From NCBI RefSeq assembly GCF_038007305.1, contig NZ_JBBOWV010000001.1:625501-689500 (forward strand): a stretch of 64,000 nucleotides of DNA, written 5' to 3'. Under the pieces are notes generated by a model, which ran no database searches, was not told where the DNA came from, and saw nothing but the letters and a program-made list of their open reading frames with translations. Origin of the DNA: Solibacillus sp. FSL W7-1436 (GTDB taxonomy: Bacteria; Bacillota; Bacilli; Bacillales_A; Planococcaceae). Numbering within the stretch: position 1 is the first letter of the stretch; each line of letters opens with the position of its first letter. Positions 9,185 through 18,538 of this stretch are shown here, piece after piece. Made by a program: the position numbers and the translations under genes.

Positions 9185-9229
9185 GCTGCAGTTCAACACG
9201 CATAAAAAGACAGTTATAAGCTGAACTGC

Positions 9230-9272
9230 GCCCCGGTTGTCGGATATGTCCAACAAGCGGGGCACGTTTTTT
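9230..9272 (+). terminator. Terminator of the deoR-family gene
   Basis: A 15-bp stem with two mismatches (GCCCCGGTTGTCGGA / TCCAACAAGCGGGGC, loop TATG) is followed by ACG and TTTTTT. Confidence 0.8.
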
Positions 9273-9274
9273 AT

Positions 9275-9455
9275 TTTAATTGAATCTCCAACCTGCAAAT
9301 GGGCTGCCGATAAGTACTATGATTTAGCTCAATCAAAACTAAAAGAATATAATTTAAAGATTTCAAATAAATTAAGATATCTTTTTAATATACTTAACCT
9401 TGATCAAATTGAAATATCAAATATTAACTCAATTTTAAGTGAGTTAATTTCATAA
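9275..9455 (+). pseudogene. Possible gene 3' fragment, no start
   Basis: An open frame starting inside the deoR terminator encodes about 58 residues ending LNLDQIEISNINSILSELIS. It has no start codon with a ribosome binding site. It may be the tail of a gene removed or cut when the neighbouring insertion sequence arrived. The family is not recognised. Confidence 0.3.
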
Positions 9456-9563
9456 TTCCAATCCCTTCGGTATCAAGGGGTTTCAAACAATAAAAAAGGG
9501 GCACCTCCCCATTTTGGTATAATTTAAGCGACGAAACCAAATTAACCAAGAGGTGAATGCCCT

Positions 9564-10919
9564 ATGACTATTGTAAAACAAATTAGCCTTTTTGACATCC
9601 AAGAATTATTGGATTTGGAAAGTTCACGTCGTTTTGATGCCATTTTCTCAACATTCGATGTACAGCCAATTTTTCAGCTTTTTTCTAAAAAGACATTGCG
9701 TGGCGCTCCACGTGAATGTAACTATGGTGCGATGATTCAATCACTGATTATTCGGATCGTCGAACGCATTCCTACAGTAAAAGATTTAGTCAAACGTTTA
9801 GTCAACGCTCCTTTATTTCGTTTGGATTGCGGTTTTCTCGTTTCGGATTCAGTGCCATCTGAAGCGTCTTATTCACGGATGATTCGCGTGATTAGTGAGT
9901 CAGATGTAATGGATACGATGCAAGATGAACTCATTCAAACCGCCTTTATTGAAGGGTTTCTTTGTGATGAACATCTTGGTTTTGACGCCACACATTTTGA
10001 GGCTCGTGATGCGTCAAAGCCTTCTGAGAAAAAAGAAGCTGCACCACCGAAAAAACGTGGGCGTAAATCAAAGGAAGAACACGCTGCCTGGCTCACTGAA
10101 CAAGCAGAAATCGAAGCGAATCTAACAACTTATGAAAAGAAACTAGAGGCGCAGTTAACGATTCCAGCTAACATACTCTGGCGGGATATCCCAATCGAGC
10201 CGAATTGGGGAATCAAGAAAAATAGCGAAGGTAAAAACACGTTCTGGTATGGCTTTAAAGGGCATTTAGCTGTGTCCACAAAAAGCCAATATATCGTTGC
10301 TCGTCTCATGTCTTCGGGCAACTTAAGTGATAGTAAAGCTGCGATTCCACTACTGAAAAAGGTAGCGGAATTAGTACCGAACCATTTTACAACGGCCATA
10401 TTTGATGCAGGGTATGATTATGAGCCGATTTATCGCCAAGCACTTAGCCAAACAATGCGTGCCGTCATTCCTTATAATGTCCGGCGAGAAGGTGAAATAA
10501 TTGGTTTGGATCAACATTTTCGACCAACATGTGTGCGTGAACATAGTTACTGTTACGACAGCTTTGATGAAAAATATCGTACCCTTAAATTCACACGACC
10601 TAAAGAATGTGAAACATGTCCATTACGCGAAGATTCGCTCTGTCAAAAGGTATTCAAAATCAAGTGCGAAACGGATATTCGCAAGTACACGTATCCAGCA
10701 CGTGGCTCTGAACTATGGAAAAAACTTTACAAAGAACGGACAGCCGTTGAACGAGTGAATGCCTACTTAAAGCAATTCTTTCAGTTAAACAATATCCGTC
10801 ACAGAACAGGTAGAAAAGCGAAACTGCATTTCAACCTCGTAACGTTTATTTATAATGCCTGCAAATTAGCAGTCGATCGTATCAATGCGCAATTACAGGC
10901 ACTATCAGAAGCTGCATAA
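9564..10919 (+). CDS. IS1182-like DDE transposase
   Basis: The 451-residue transposase has an N-terminal region typical of IS1182 elements (LFDIQELLDLE, RGAPRECNYGAM), a catalytic core with FDATHFEARDAS and FDAGYDYEPIY, and a C-terminal ERVNAYLKQFFQLNNIRHRTG carrying the last acidic residue. A CxxC-type zinc knuckle (CETCPLREDSLC) sits before the final block. The RBS is AAGAGGTGAATGCCCT. I could not define terminal inverted repeats or a target duplication by eye, so only the gene is given. It appears full length and potentially active. Confidence 0.85.
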   Translation: MTIVKQISLFDIQELLDLESSRRFDAIFSTFDVQPIFQLFSKKTLRGAPRECNYGAMIQSLIIRIVERIPTVKDLVKRLVNAPLFRLDCGFLVSDSVPSEASYSRMIRVISESDVMDTMQDELIQTAFIEGFLCDEHLGFDATHFEARDASKPSEKKEAAPPKKRGRKSKEEHAAWLTEQAEIEANLTTYEKKLEAQLTIPANILWRDIPIEPNWGIKKNSEGKNTFWYGFKGHLAVSTKSQYIVARLMSSGNLSDSKAAIPLLKKVAELVPNHFTTAIFDAGYDYEPIYRQALSQTMRAVIPYNVRREGEIIGLDQHFRPTCVREHSYCYDSFDEKYRTLKFTRPKECETCPLREDSLCQKVFKIKCETDIRKYTYPARGSELWKKLYKERTAVERVNAYLKQFFQLNNIRHRTGRKAKLHFNLVTFIYNACKLAVDRINAQLQALSEAA

Positions 10920-10962
10920 TTTTTTAAAAATGCAAGTTTTAATATAGGAGCACTCTAAGCTC

Positions 10963-11148
10963 TTGGAAAAGATGATTTATGAAATTGATTCAAGTAATAA
11001 GAAATTACCTATAGCGTTTCTTGATAACTTAAATAATTTAGAAACACAATTTGATAAATTTCATCAAACTCAACTAAAATTACAAAATCAGATTAGTAAT
11101 ACGAGCATAGAATATACAGTTAATCCCAATAAATTATTGGAGGAATAA
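10963..11148 (+). CDS. Small hypothetical protein upstream of the zinc-ribbon gene
   Basis: This frame of 61 codons (alternative ATG at 10972) encodes a hydrophilic, probably helical peptide with LDNLNNLETQFDKFHQTQLK. GGAG lies 12 nt before the TTG start. It ends 3 bp before the zinc-ribbon gene, so the two are probably one operon. The upstream region was replaced by the IS1182-like element, so the frame may be a 5'-truncated remnant. Confidence 0.4.
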   Translation: MEKMIYEIDSSNKKLPIAFLDNLNNLETQFDKFHQTQLKLQNQISNTSIEYTVNPNKLLEE

Positions 11149-11151
11149 CAC

Positions 11152-11400
11152 ATGACGGAATTTAAATGTATACATTGTAAAAAAGTCACGTTATTTGTGC
11201 CCACTGAAAAGAACAGGCTCACTTGCGCAGAATGTGATAGCACTTTTACTAAATGTAAAAACAAAGAATGTTCTAATTTAATAAAATTTGGTATTTTTTG
11301 TAGTGATTGTATAGGGGATGGACTAAAAAAAGGAAGCGGTCCCGCACTTACAATTATTTCAGCTGCTACTGCATTTTTTATTAAGAATGGACGAAAATAA
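11152..11400 (+). CDS. Small zinc-ribbon protein with hydrophobic tail
   Basis: The 82-residue protein has a strong site (GGAGG, 8 nt, ATG). Cysteines are arranged as CxxC (CIHC), CxxC (CAEC), CKNKEC and CxxC (CSDC), enough for two zinc-binding knuckles. Residues about 62-77 (GPALTIISAATAFFI) are hydrophobic enough to touch the membrane. The function is unknown. It converges on the PLD/ATPase gene. Confidence 0.6.
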   Translation: MTEFKCIHCKKVTLFVPTEKNRLTCAECDSTFTKCKNKECSNLIKFGIFCSDCIGDGLKKGSGPALTIISAATAFFIKNGRK

Positions 11401-11442
11401 AGTTGAGGTGCATGACATAGCATGTCCCTCTTTAGATTAATA

Positions 11443-13491
11443 TTACGAATAACTAAACCACTTGCGCCAAAACGCTTTAGTACTTATTTCGTTAATAAAG
11501 TTCATAAAAATCTCTTTGTTCAAAATCAACACCGTATTATCTTCTAGAATACTCTCTGGCGGTAAGTAGTTGATAATTTCCTCACGCTCTCGCTTCGTAC
11601 GTTTTCCCAACACTTCGCTACGGACATACACAGTATTATCATTTCGGACATCAAAAGCCTCTTTGTTACTTATAAATAGTTCACGCCAAATCTTCTTTCC
11701 ACGTTCATTATAATCATCAAATTTTTGAGTCGAGAACCATTTCGGTAATTCCAACTCGCATTCCACATGATATTCCTTAAATATTTCACGTGCGATAAAT
11801 AAGTAGTCTTCAGCTGTATAAAACACGTCATGATGCTTAATCCGGTCCGCTAATCGGCCTGTAAAATCCTGATATAGCGTAGAATTTACTTCACTCATAA
11901 TATTCCCTAAAAACTTGCTTGATTCGGCTTGTTTCTGTTTATCAAATGTATTATCAATTTGAAGATAGTATATACGCGAAATCACTTGGGCAGTCGCATC
12001 AAAGTTTGTCGTATTCGTCGTACAAATGAATACAGGATGTTTGCTGTCTAAATTGTTCGTCACATCCTTAATTAAACGTTCGCCTTTATCCGCTGCTGTA
12101 CTTGTAAAAAACTTTGAATCTACTTCGTCTACAAGAATCGGATTTACATTGGAAGTATAAAACAAATCAACAATCATATTTTTCTTGTTAATCTGTTCGT
12201 ATGATAAATAAGATTGTGTATTACCAATTAGCAAATTAATGAATTCCAGTGCAGACGTTTTACCCGAACTTGTTCGACCCGCTAATACTAAAAATAATGG
12301 AATATTACGGCGGACACTCTCTCGTCCTTCTTCTAAAACATAATGATCACGGATTTTCCAAATATGTGCGGACATGAACGCGTACAAAATCGCTTCAAAA
12401 ATACGGGTTTGCGTATCTGTTGAACTTTGCACTGTATATGTTTTATAGGCATCAATAAATGCATGAATTAGTTTTAGTTGCTTATTCAGGTCCTCTTTCG
12501 TTGCTCGCTTAGAAAATAAAAACATATTTTCCTCATCAGCCTTTTTATAAAGCAGATGATTGCTGTCGTTGTACTCAATGAAACCTCGTGTATCCACTTC
12601 TTCCGTTCGCTTATTGAGTCTCGAAAGCTTACTTTTTATCGTAATATTTTTCTTATCCAATTGGGCTGGCGGTAAAATAATATGATTACCTGTTTTGCGG
12701 TCTTTTTTCGTAATGACCTCAATGAGTTGCCTCACACTTTCTATTTGTTCCGTATTTGAATTGGCATGCAATGATGCTTCCGTCAATTCTTCAATTTGCA
12801 CTTCTGTAAATTCCGTAAATACTTTACCGCTCGTTACTTCTTCTAATAACGCTTCAAACAATTGATCTGGATCTGCTACATTTATCGGCTCACCAATAAA
12901 GTTATGTTTGTATTTCTCAGGTACAAAATCAACCGTTTCCTCGTAAATTTCATTAAAACGCTGATCATATAGCTCAAACAGAGGCGAGTTATCAAAAACT
13001 AACAATTCTTCATATTGTTTACGTTGGTTAAACGCTTGTTCCGTAAAATTCGCTGAACCTAGCATGACACGTTTATCTTCCTTGCCATCTAACAAATAAA
13101 TTTTGGAGTGAATCGGATCGTTCTTCTTTGAATAGCGCACTTGATACCGTTCAGCCCGGATACGCTCCTGCACTTCTTCCGGTAGGCTTTGAAACAAATT
13201 AATCCGTTCATCAATCGCGAGTAAAGCTTGAAGCCCTGTAATGAATGCCCCAGCTACATGACCATCCTCAATCCCAAGTATTAGTTGAATTTCTTCAAAA
13301 TCCTTCGTCATCTTAAAGAAGAATTTTGGAGATGCCACAAATGAAACAGCACGAATTCTCGTAAATTTTGAAGCATCAAATAATTCATCTAACTCCATAT
13401 CTTTCACTTCGTTATCCTTTACAACATACAAGAAACGATTCGGTTTTACTTCTTCTATTGCAAATAAGCTAAACTGTTCATTCGATTTCAT
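11443..13491 (-). CDS. Phospholipase-D-like nuclease / AAA+ ATPase fusion, putative defence effector
   Basis: The protein has 682 residues. An N-terminal PLD domain carries one complete HKD motif, HSKIYLLD (His128, Lys130, Asp135), and the matching GSANFT (145-150). A linker of about 240 residues follows. Then comes a P-loop ATPase with Walker A GRTSSGKT (405-412), Walker B ILVDEVD (Asp455, Glu456) and a sensor-1 Asn493 in CTTNTTNF. Single-HKD enzymes act as dimers and are often DNA-cleaving nucleases. It is co-directional with an XRE gene 13 bp upstream. A defence or genome-stability role is inference from this architecture; no named system was recognised. Confidence 0.7.
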   Translation of the reverse strand: MKSNEQFSLFAIEEVKPNRFLYVVKDNEVKDMELDELFDASKFTRIRAVSFVASPKFFFKMTKDFEEIQLILGIEDGHVAGAFITGLQALLAIDERINLFQSLPEEVQERIRAERYQVRYSKKNDPIHSKIYLLDGKEDKRVMLGSANFTEQAFNQRKQYEELLVFDNSPLFELYDQRFNEIYEETVDFVPEKYKHNFIGEPINVADPDQLFEALLEEVTSGKVFTEFTEVQIEELTEASLHANSNTEQIESVRQLIEVITKKDRKTGNHIILPPAQLDKKNITIKSKLSRLNKRTEEVDTRGFIEYNDSNHLLYKKADEENMFLFSKRATKEDLNKQLKLIHAFIDAYKTYTVQSSTDTQTRIFEAILYAFMSAHIWKIRDHYVLEEGRESVRRNIPLFLVLAGRTSSGKTSALEFINLLIGNTQSYLSYEQINKKNMIVDLFYTSNVNPILVDEVDSKFFTSTAADKGERLIKDVTNNLDSKHPVFICTTNTTNFDATAQVISRIYYLQIDNTFDKQKQAESSKFLGNIMSEVNSTLYQDFTGRLADRIKHHDVFYTAEDYLFIAREIFKEYHVECELELPKWFSTQKFDDYNERGKKIWRELFISNKEAFDVRNDNTVYVRSEVLGKRTKREREEIINYLPPESILEDNTVLILNKEIFMNFINEISTKAFWRKWFSYS

Positions 13492-13504
13492 TTAAGCACC
13501 TCCA

Positions 13505-14047
13505 CTAAATTTTCACGAATACTAATTCTGTATATTTAAATGGGTTAACTAATGTATCATTACAGCTCCCGTAAATGTAAAAACCTACTTTATTCAATGA
13601 TTTGATTTCCTCATCAAACTTATCGATTAAAAACTGACGTTCACCTTGTTCTACAAAATTGAATACTTCCATCATTTCCATAATCATTTGCACAAACTCT
13701 TCAATTATCCAGGCCTCACGTTCAGACAATTGATCAGCTGGATTAGGATTATACTCGAGATGATTACAATGAATTAAAAGATGAGCCAAGTCTCTCCCTG
13801 TATTCACATTAGGTTTATTAATACTGCGATGCTCACTTAAAATTTCATCAGGATTGGCTTCCGTGAAACTTATATTTAGCACTTCGCATATTTGCTTTAG
13901 ATAAGTGCTATTTTTCACTTCATTATTCTCAATTCTTCTAATAACTCGTGCATCAACTTTCCCTACCAATCGAGCTGCTAACTGCTCCTGCGATAAATTC
14001 GCCTCAAGTCTTCTTTGTTTTAACATATCACTTATGAATTTCTCCAT
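13505..14047 (-). CDS. XRE-family HTH regulator of the PLD/ATPase module
   Basis: The 180-residue protein has an N-terminal Cro/CI helix-turn-helix (LKQRRLEANLSQEQLAARL, then ARVIRRIENNEVK). The C-terminal part of about 110 residues is helical and acidic, with no recognised domain. GGGGGTG lies 7 nt before ATG 14047. It probably controls the downstream nuclease/ATPase gene (13 bp gap), and the C-terminal part may sense a signal. Confidence 0.75.
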   Translation of the reverse strand: MEKFISDMLKQRRLEANLSQEQLAARLVGKVDARVIRRIENNEVKNSTYLKQICEVLNISFTEANPDEILSEHRSINKPNVNTGRDLAHLLIHCNHLEYNPNPADQLSEREAWIIEEFVQMIMEMMEVFNFVEQGERQFLIDKFDEEIKSLNKVGFYIYGSCNDTLVNPFKYTELVFVKI

Positions 14048-14241
14048 ATCGGAACACCCCCTACTTCAACTATATTTATTTTATTATTTCTTGAACAGGA
14101 CACATGGCGGACAAGTTAATTTTATTGTTATTAAATCTATTATTAAGGTTTTTGAATACATTGTAAAATTTTGGGTTATTTAAAGGGTTTGTTTTTTGGT
14201 GATTGATGGTTGAATAATATCTTTGAGGAGGTGAGATACAT

Positions 14242-14361
14242 ATGGCAAAATTTATCGTTACAACTGGTCCAGAACTAGCATCATGCCAAAAAGGACCACT
14301 CATAAAAGTGATCCTTTTCATTCCTCTCAATTATATTTTAGAGGGCTATATCGAACTGTAA
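14242..14361 (+). CDS. Short ORF with strong ribosome binding site, possible truncated gene
   Basis: GAGGAGGTGAGATACAT precedes an ATG and a 39-residue frame beginning MAKFIVTTGPELASC. The frame runs through a terminator hairpin at 14289-14318. This suggests that only the first 16 or so codons are original and the rest of the gene was lost. The product is not recognised. Confidence 0.3.
   Translation: MAKFIVTTGPELASCQKGPLIKVILFIPLNYILEGYIEL
14289..14318. terminator. Hairpin terminator
   Basis: AAAAGGACCACT and AGTGATCCTTTT form a 12-bp stem with one mismatch and a 6-nt loop. It is followed by TTTTC on the plus strand and TTTTT on the minus strand, so it can also serve transcripts from the right. 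Confidence 0.6.
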
Positions 14362-14403
14362 CATAATATTTTATGATGCAGAACGGTTATAATCTGCGGG
14401 AAA

Positions 14404-15195
14404 TTATCCACGTAACATATTACGGCCACCGTTTACCGGAATAATTTGACCGTTAATGAAGCCTGATGCATCTGATGCTAAAAATACCATTACTGGTGCC
14501 ATGTCGCGATCTACATCGCCCATTTCACCACGGAATGGTACTTTCAGACGTTCAGCTTCTAAAAACTTCGTACGTGCCTCATCTGTTAAGTTATTTAAAT
14601 AGTGCTCGTACATTGGTGTTTTCATTGTTGGGTTCACACAGTTTGCACGAATATCATATTTCAATGCCCATTCGTATGCAATTGTGCGTGTCCAAGAATA
14701 AACAGCACCTTTTGAAGCAGAATATAACGCGCCACCTGGCATACCTGTTGAAGCTGTATCAGAAGAGAAGTTGATGATATTGCCTTCTCCCTCTTGCCCC
14801 TTGAAAATATTGCACGCTGCTTGGTTTGTATAAATTGTACCGTTAATATTTATGCCTAATTGGAACGCTAAATCCTCTGGCGTATATTCTTCAGCAGGTT
14901 TTAATTTTTCAACACCTGCAATATGTGCTAAAACGTCTAAACCGCCCATATCTTTTGCAGCTTGTTCAAATACAGAGAATACTTCTTCTTGATTTGCGAT
15001 ATTACAACGATAAAATGTCGCTTTCCCCGCTACACCAGCTTCTGCATTTACATCATTTACTGTTTGTTGACCCATTTCTTCATTAATATCTAGAACTGCT
15101 ACTGTTGCACCTTCACGTACATAAGCACGTACTGTACCTGCAGCGATCCCACTTGCGCCACCAGTCACGATAATGCGTTTATCTTTTAATTGCAT
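14404..15195 (-). CDS. Short-chain dehydrogenase/reductase (SDR)
   Basis: This is a 263-residue classical SDR. The NAD(P) loop is TGGASGIA, and the catalytic residues are in INFSSDTAS (Ser) and YSASKG (Tyr and Lys). Asp in VLDINEE after beta-2 favours NAD(H). The start is ATG 15195 with GGAG 8 nt upstream. A TetR gene lies 113 bp upstream in the same direction and probably regulates it. The substrate is unknown. Confidence 0.85.
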   Translation of the reverse strand: MQLKDKRIIVTGGASGIAAGTVRAYVREGATVAVLDINEEMGQQTVNDVNAEAGVAGKATFYRCNIANQEEVFSVFEQAAKDMGGLDVLAHIAGVEKLKPAEEYTPEDLAFQLGININGTIYTNQAACNIFKGQEGEGNIINFSSDTASTGMPGGALYSASKGAVYSWTRTIAYEWALKYDIRANCVNPTMKTPMYEHYLNNLTDEARTKFLEAERLKVPFRGEMGDVDRDMAPVMVFLASDASGFINGQIIPVNGGRNMLRG

Positions 15196-15267
15196 ATCAA
15201 ACACTCCTTCAATTTGTCATTAAACTTAGTATAAGATGTGCTTCATATGATAAACGATTCCGACTTT

Positions 15268-15278
15268 ACACTAAGTGT
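15268..15278. promoter_or_regulatory. Candidate TetR operator
   Basis: ACACTAAGTGT is a palindrome with a single central base, inside near-symmetric TTACACTAAGTGTTA, in the tetR-SDR gap. It lies upstream of a TATACT -10 candidate for the SDR gene. TetR binding is inference. Confidence 0.3.
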
Positions 15279-15308
15279 TACGCTAAAGGAAACAATTTAA
15301 ACCATTTG

Positions 15309-15881
15309 TTACCTACCTTGCTCATCATAATTTTGAAAAATAGGAAGTGTCCATCGCTCATAGTAAGATGCCATCAACTTTGGTGGAATCAGCATACCAT
15401 CTTTCATCCATTTTACGAGTAGCATTGTATGTGATGATGCATAAAAATAAGTCATATATTCATGCTCTAAATCAGACAGCTTTAACGGCTTCAACTTATT
15501 CGAAATCATTTCACTCGAATGCTTTAATACAAATTCATAAAAAGAATTTTGTCCTGTAAACGCACTAATTCGCTCATAAAATTTACGTTCCTTGTAAAAT
15601 TGCTGATATTGCCATTCCAGAATCATTCCAGATGGTAAGTCCATATTTATATAGAGTTCTCGTAACTTTTCCATCGGTGCGATAATGTCTTTAATTAATA
15701 TTTGCTCGACGATATCGTTTTTATCTTGAAAATATTTATAAAACGTCTTTCTTGAAACTTGTGCGGTCTCGCAAATTTCAGCAACCGTAAGCTTCGTGAA
15801 GTCCTTTTCCATGACAAGCTTATGAAAACTACGCATAATTTTAAGCGCTGTTTCGTGCAAAACTTTTTCTTTTTCCACCAT
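15309..15881 (-). CDS. TetR/AcrR-family transcriptional regulator
   Basis: The 190-residue protein has the N-terminal TetR helix-turn-helix (FTKLTVAEICETAQVSRKTF, then YKYFQDKNDI). The C-terminal region has the pattern of the YxaF/DhaS-type TetR_C domain. It precedes the SDR gene, so local regulation is likely. The ligand is unknown. Confidence 0.88.
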   Translation of the reverse strand: MVEKEKVLHETALKIMRSFHKLVMEKDFTKLTVAEICETAQVSRKTFYKYFQDKNDIVEQILIKDIIAPMEKLRELYINMDLPSGMILEWQYQQFYKERKFYERISAFTGQNSFYEFVLKHSSEMISNKLKPLKLSDLEHEYMTYFYASSHTMLLVKWMKDGMLIPPKLMASYYERWTLPIFQNYDEQGR

Positions 15882-16248
15882 GCATGCACCACTCTTCTTA
15901 GTTCAAGATTATAAATTTAAAGGAATTTCTTAGTATCGATTATACTACACATAACATAAGTATCAGGCATTCACACTAGTTATAATAGTCAAGATAAAGA
16001 AGTTCATCGCACTGCCTATACAGTTTCAGCGTTTAGAATTTCTGAAATCAGTAGTAAAAATAGACTTGATACGGCTGTCGACTACACTGTAATTTATCCA
16101 CAAGAATATGATGGCTGTGCACATTGCTACAAAGAAAAACACCGGAAATAAAATGAAGATAGGGAAGTCCGTGTGGCTTCTCTACCTTCATTTCTTACTA
16201 GCATAGTTTAATTAAAAATAATTATCTGAGTACCTGGCACTTTTTAAA
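15882..16248. other. Intergenic region with a gene remnant and a hairpin
   Basis: A plus-strand frame at 15981-16151, without a start codon, ends VIYPQEYDGCAHCYKEKHRK and looks like a decayed 3' end of an unrecognised gene. A 15-bp stem with G-U pairs (GAAGATAGGGAAGTC / GGCTTCTCTACCTTC) at about 16154-16190 could be its terminator, though no U-run follows. Confidence 0.3.
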
Positions 16249-17706
16249 TTAAAATGGTGGATTAAACTTCAACATTACTTTAAATTCATCAACGTTTGGT
16301 AACTCACTTACTACCAATTCGATTCCAACAAGCTTTGCAACCGGCATTAAAATACGACATACTTCTGCTGATACGAATATTTTACTAGGAAGAACCGCTA
16401 AATCCTTTAACATATTCCAAAACAACAATTGCTGAACAAACGAATGTTTCGGAAATGGAACAATTTCATGGTGAATAACTTCTCCAGTAGTATGATTAAC
16501 TATTATATTTATAAGAGGATACAGTGGACGTTCATCCTCCCCGTCTACTGCGTAAGGCATATAAAAATAATCAAATTCTATTTCTAGTGGACTCTTTTGC
16601 TTCTTTTTTATTTTTGCAACTTCTAAATCATTTACATCAATCTCGAGCACCCAATCTTCAATTCGTTCCATTTCAATGATGCCTAACAAATCCACTTCGC
16701 CATCATTTTGCACTTCAAATAGAGGATAGCCATACATTGGCACCATCGGATATTCCCAGCCGCTCATCCGCATCTTGGTTACTTGAATCATCAGTTCTAT
16801 TAACTCAATCATCGTTTCTACTTCATCATAATCCGGCTGCATCGGAACAAATCCAGGTTCAAATGTTTTAAAAGCAATCCAGTTTTTCTTCCCGCGGAAC
16901 GATAAGCCATGTTCTTTAATTAGTTCATAATCTTCTTTATCAAGTTCATCTCGGTCAACATAATTCACCGTTAATGCACTCATATCAATTGAAAAATCAT
17001 CCGATAAAGCTTCACCGGAAATAATTTTCTCTAAGGATTGATAACCAAAGGCTTCATCATACATCATTAATCCATATTCCTGGCCACCAGCTCCCATAAC
17101 AGAAATAAAGTACTTCATATCATTTAACTGAACCGCAATAATATCTTCATTATTAAAATACTGCCAAGGCTTCAGTTTTTTAAACTCTTCTGCTACCTCG
17201 AATAATGTTAAGTAATCCGGAAATAAATTGTCCATTAAACCTTTCTCAATTTCAGAAAATAAACTTCTATCTAACTCCATTTCCAGTTGCAGTACTTTAT
17301 TTAACGCATCAATATCAATATTTTTTCGGTTTGAAAATATATCCCCTTGTCCATCTATGATACAAGCTTCTACGTCTTCAATTTCAATTACTTTTTCTAA
17401 CGTAAGCTTTAGTTTTATTCCGGTTTCAGTCATATAATTCATTCCATCATCAATCTTTACAAACCATTCTCCAACCGTTTCTTCCAAGCTTTCAAATTCA
17501 TCATAACTCTCACTATAGAGTGGAATCACTTGATGCGATTTTTTTCCCTTTACTTGAAAAAATTCAAAAAACACATCGCTTTCATCTTCTATCGAGAATG
17601 CCGTTGATATAACTGTATCCAAATCAAAAAGGCTCATACTTTCAGATACTTGAACAATACGATAAATAGTAGGATTTTTTATACTTTGAATTCGAATTTG
17701 GTGCAC
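16249..17706 (-). CDS. Large hypothetical protein, DUF7309/DUF6930-like
   Basis: The 485-residue acidic protein starts at GTG 17706 (GGAGG, 7 nt). The first about 90 residues (VHQIRIQSIKNPTIYRIVQV) resemble the start of pRiA4b-ORF3-type folds. The C-terminal about 120 residues (HHEIVPFPKHSFVQQLLFWN, then LPSKIFVSAEV) resemble DUF6930. There is no signal peptide or membrane segment. The function is unknown, and the assignment is from memory. Confidence 0.55.
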   Translation of the reverse strand: MHQIRIQSIKNPTIYRIVQVSESMSLFDLDTVISTAFSIEDESDVFFEFFQVKGKKSHQVIPLYSESYDEFESLEETVGEWFVKIDDGMNYMTETGIKLKLTLEKVIEIEDVEACIIDGQGDIFSNRKNIDIDALNKVLQLEMELDRSLFSEIEKGLMDNLFPDYLTLFEVAEEFKKLKPWQYFNNEDIIAVQLNDMKYFISVMGAGGQEYGLMMYDEAFGYQSLEKIISGEALSDDFSIDMSALTVNYVDRDELDKEDYELIKEHGLSFRGKKNWIAFKTFEPGFVPMQPDYDEVETMIELIELMIQVTKMRMSGWEYPMVPMYGYPLFEVQNDGEVDLLGIIEMERIEDWVLEIDVNDLEVAKIKKKQKSPLEIEFDYFYMPYAVDGEDERPLYPLINIIVNHTTGEVIHHEIVPFPKHSFVQQLLFWNMLKDLAVLPSKIFVSAEVCRILMPVAKLVGIELVVSELPNVDEFKVMLKFNPPF

Positions 17707-17850
17707 ATTAACGCCTCCGATAATTAATTTAATAGAATTTACTTAATTATCCTGTAAAATTCATATTTTTACACTATTTTATAAAACTTTCTTATGATTT
17801 ATAAGTTTAATAGAATAAAAAACTTTTCAATTTATAATCTCTGTTTATAA

Positions 17851-18378
17851 TTACTGATAATTAAACTCTAACCGCACCATATCCCGACACTGTATGCCAT
17901 TTTCAAAAATCGGTTCATCATAATTGTCGACAAAATAGTCATGAATGATTTCTTTTAATCGAAAGCCGCATTTTTGATAAAGAGCAAGCTGCTGAATACT
18001 CGAGTTCCCCGTTCCAATTTCAATCGATTCCATACCTATCAACCTTGCACTTTTTATCGTATGTTGTACTAATGCTTTCCCAATTCCTTCCCCTTGGTGC
18101 GTTTCCGCAACTGCTACATTCATAATTTCTACTTTGCCAGGTGCCGTTTGCATCAGTACATAGACCCCAACTACTAACGCATCCTCTACTGCAACAAACA
18201 CTTTACTTTTATGAATATACTTCTCGATGCTCGTTTCAGATGGATCCGCTAATAGTAGCAAATCCATTGGCAGCTTTTCGTTCGGCTGAAGTGTACGAAT
18301 AACGCACTTTGATTCCGCAAGTTCTATTGCTTCATATAAGCTTTTCATTAAACTTTCGAATAATCTTTTATCTATCAT
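17851..18378 (-). CDS. GNAT-family N-acetyltransferase
   Basis: The 175-residue protein has the GNAT acetyl-CoA motif A (VAETHQGEGIGKALVQHTIK, Q/RxxGxG/A type). It is followed by GMESIEIGTGNSSIQQLALY and YQKCGFRLKEI, as in motif B. GGAGG lies 6 nt before ATG 18378. The substrate is unknown. Confidence 0.85.
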   Translation of the reverse strand: MIDKRLFESLMKSLYEAIELAESKCVIRTLQPNEKLPMDLLLLADPSETSIEKYIHKSKVFVAVEDALVVGVYVLMQTAPGKVEIMNVAVAETHQGEGIGKALVQHTIKSARLIGMESIEIGTGNSSIQQLALYQKCGFRLKEIIHDYFVDNYDEPIFENGIQCRDMVRLEFNYQ

Positions 18379-18448
18379 AGCCCTCCTCCAATGCCTATCG
18401 ATTATTTTTTATTGGTACAAATAATCGATAGGCTATCTAAACAAAATA

Positions 18449-18483
18449 AACCGCCCATCTCAAATTTGATTAGGCGGTTCATT
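18449..18483 (+). terminator. Hairpin terminator, near-copy at 20656
   Basis: AACCGCC / GGCGGTT stem enclosing a TCAAATTTGA palindrome. The flanking about 65 bp (from GTACAAATAATCGATAGG) recur at 20624-20690 with few changes. Confidence 0.5.
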
Positions 18484-18538
18484 CGTCAGTTATCTTTATT
18501 AATAATTTTTTTAAGAAAGCAGCTTCATTTTAGTAGGA

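Noticed and set aside
9237-9274. Start of the frame ending at 9455 placed at ATG 9246
   Set aside because: It would begin inside the deoR terminator hairpin with no ribosome binding site; kept only as a possible 3' fragment.
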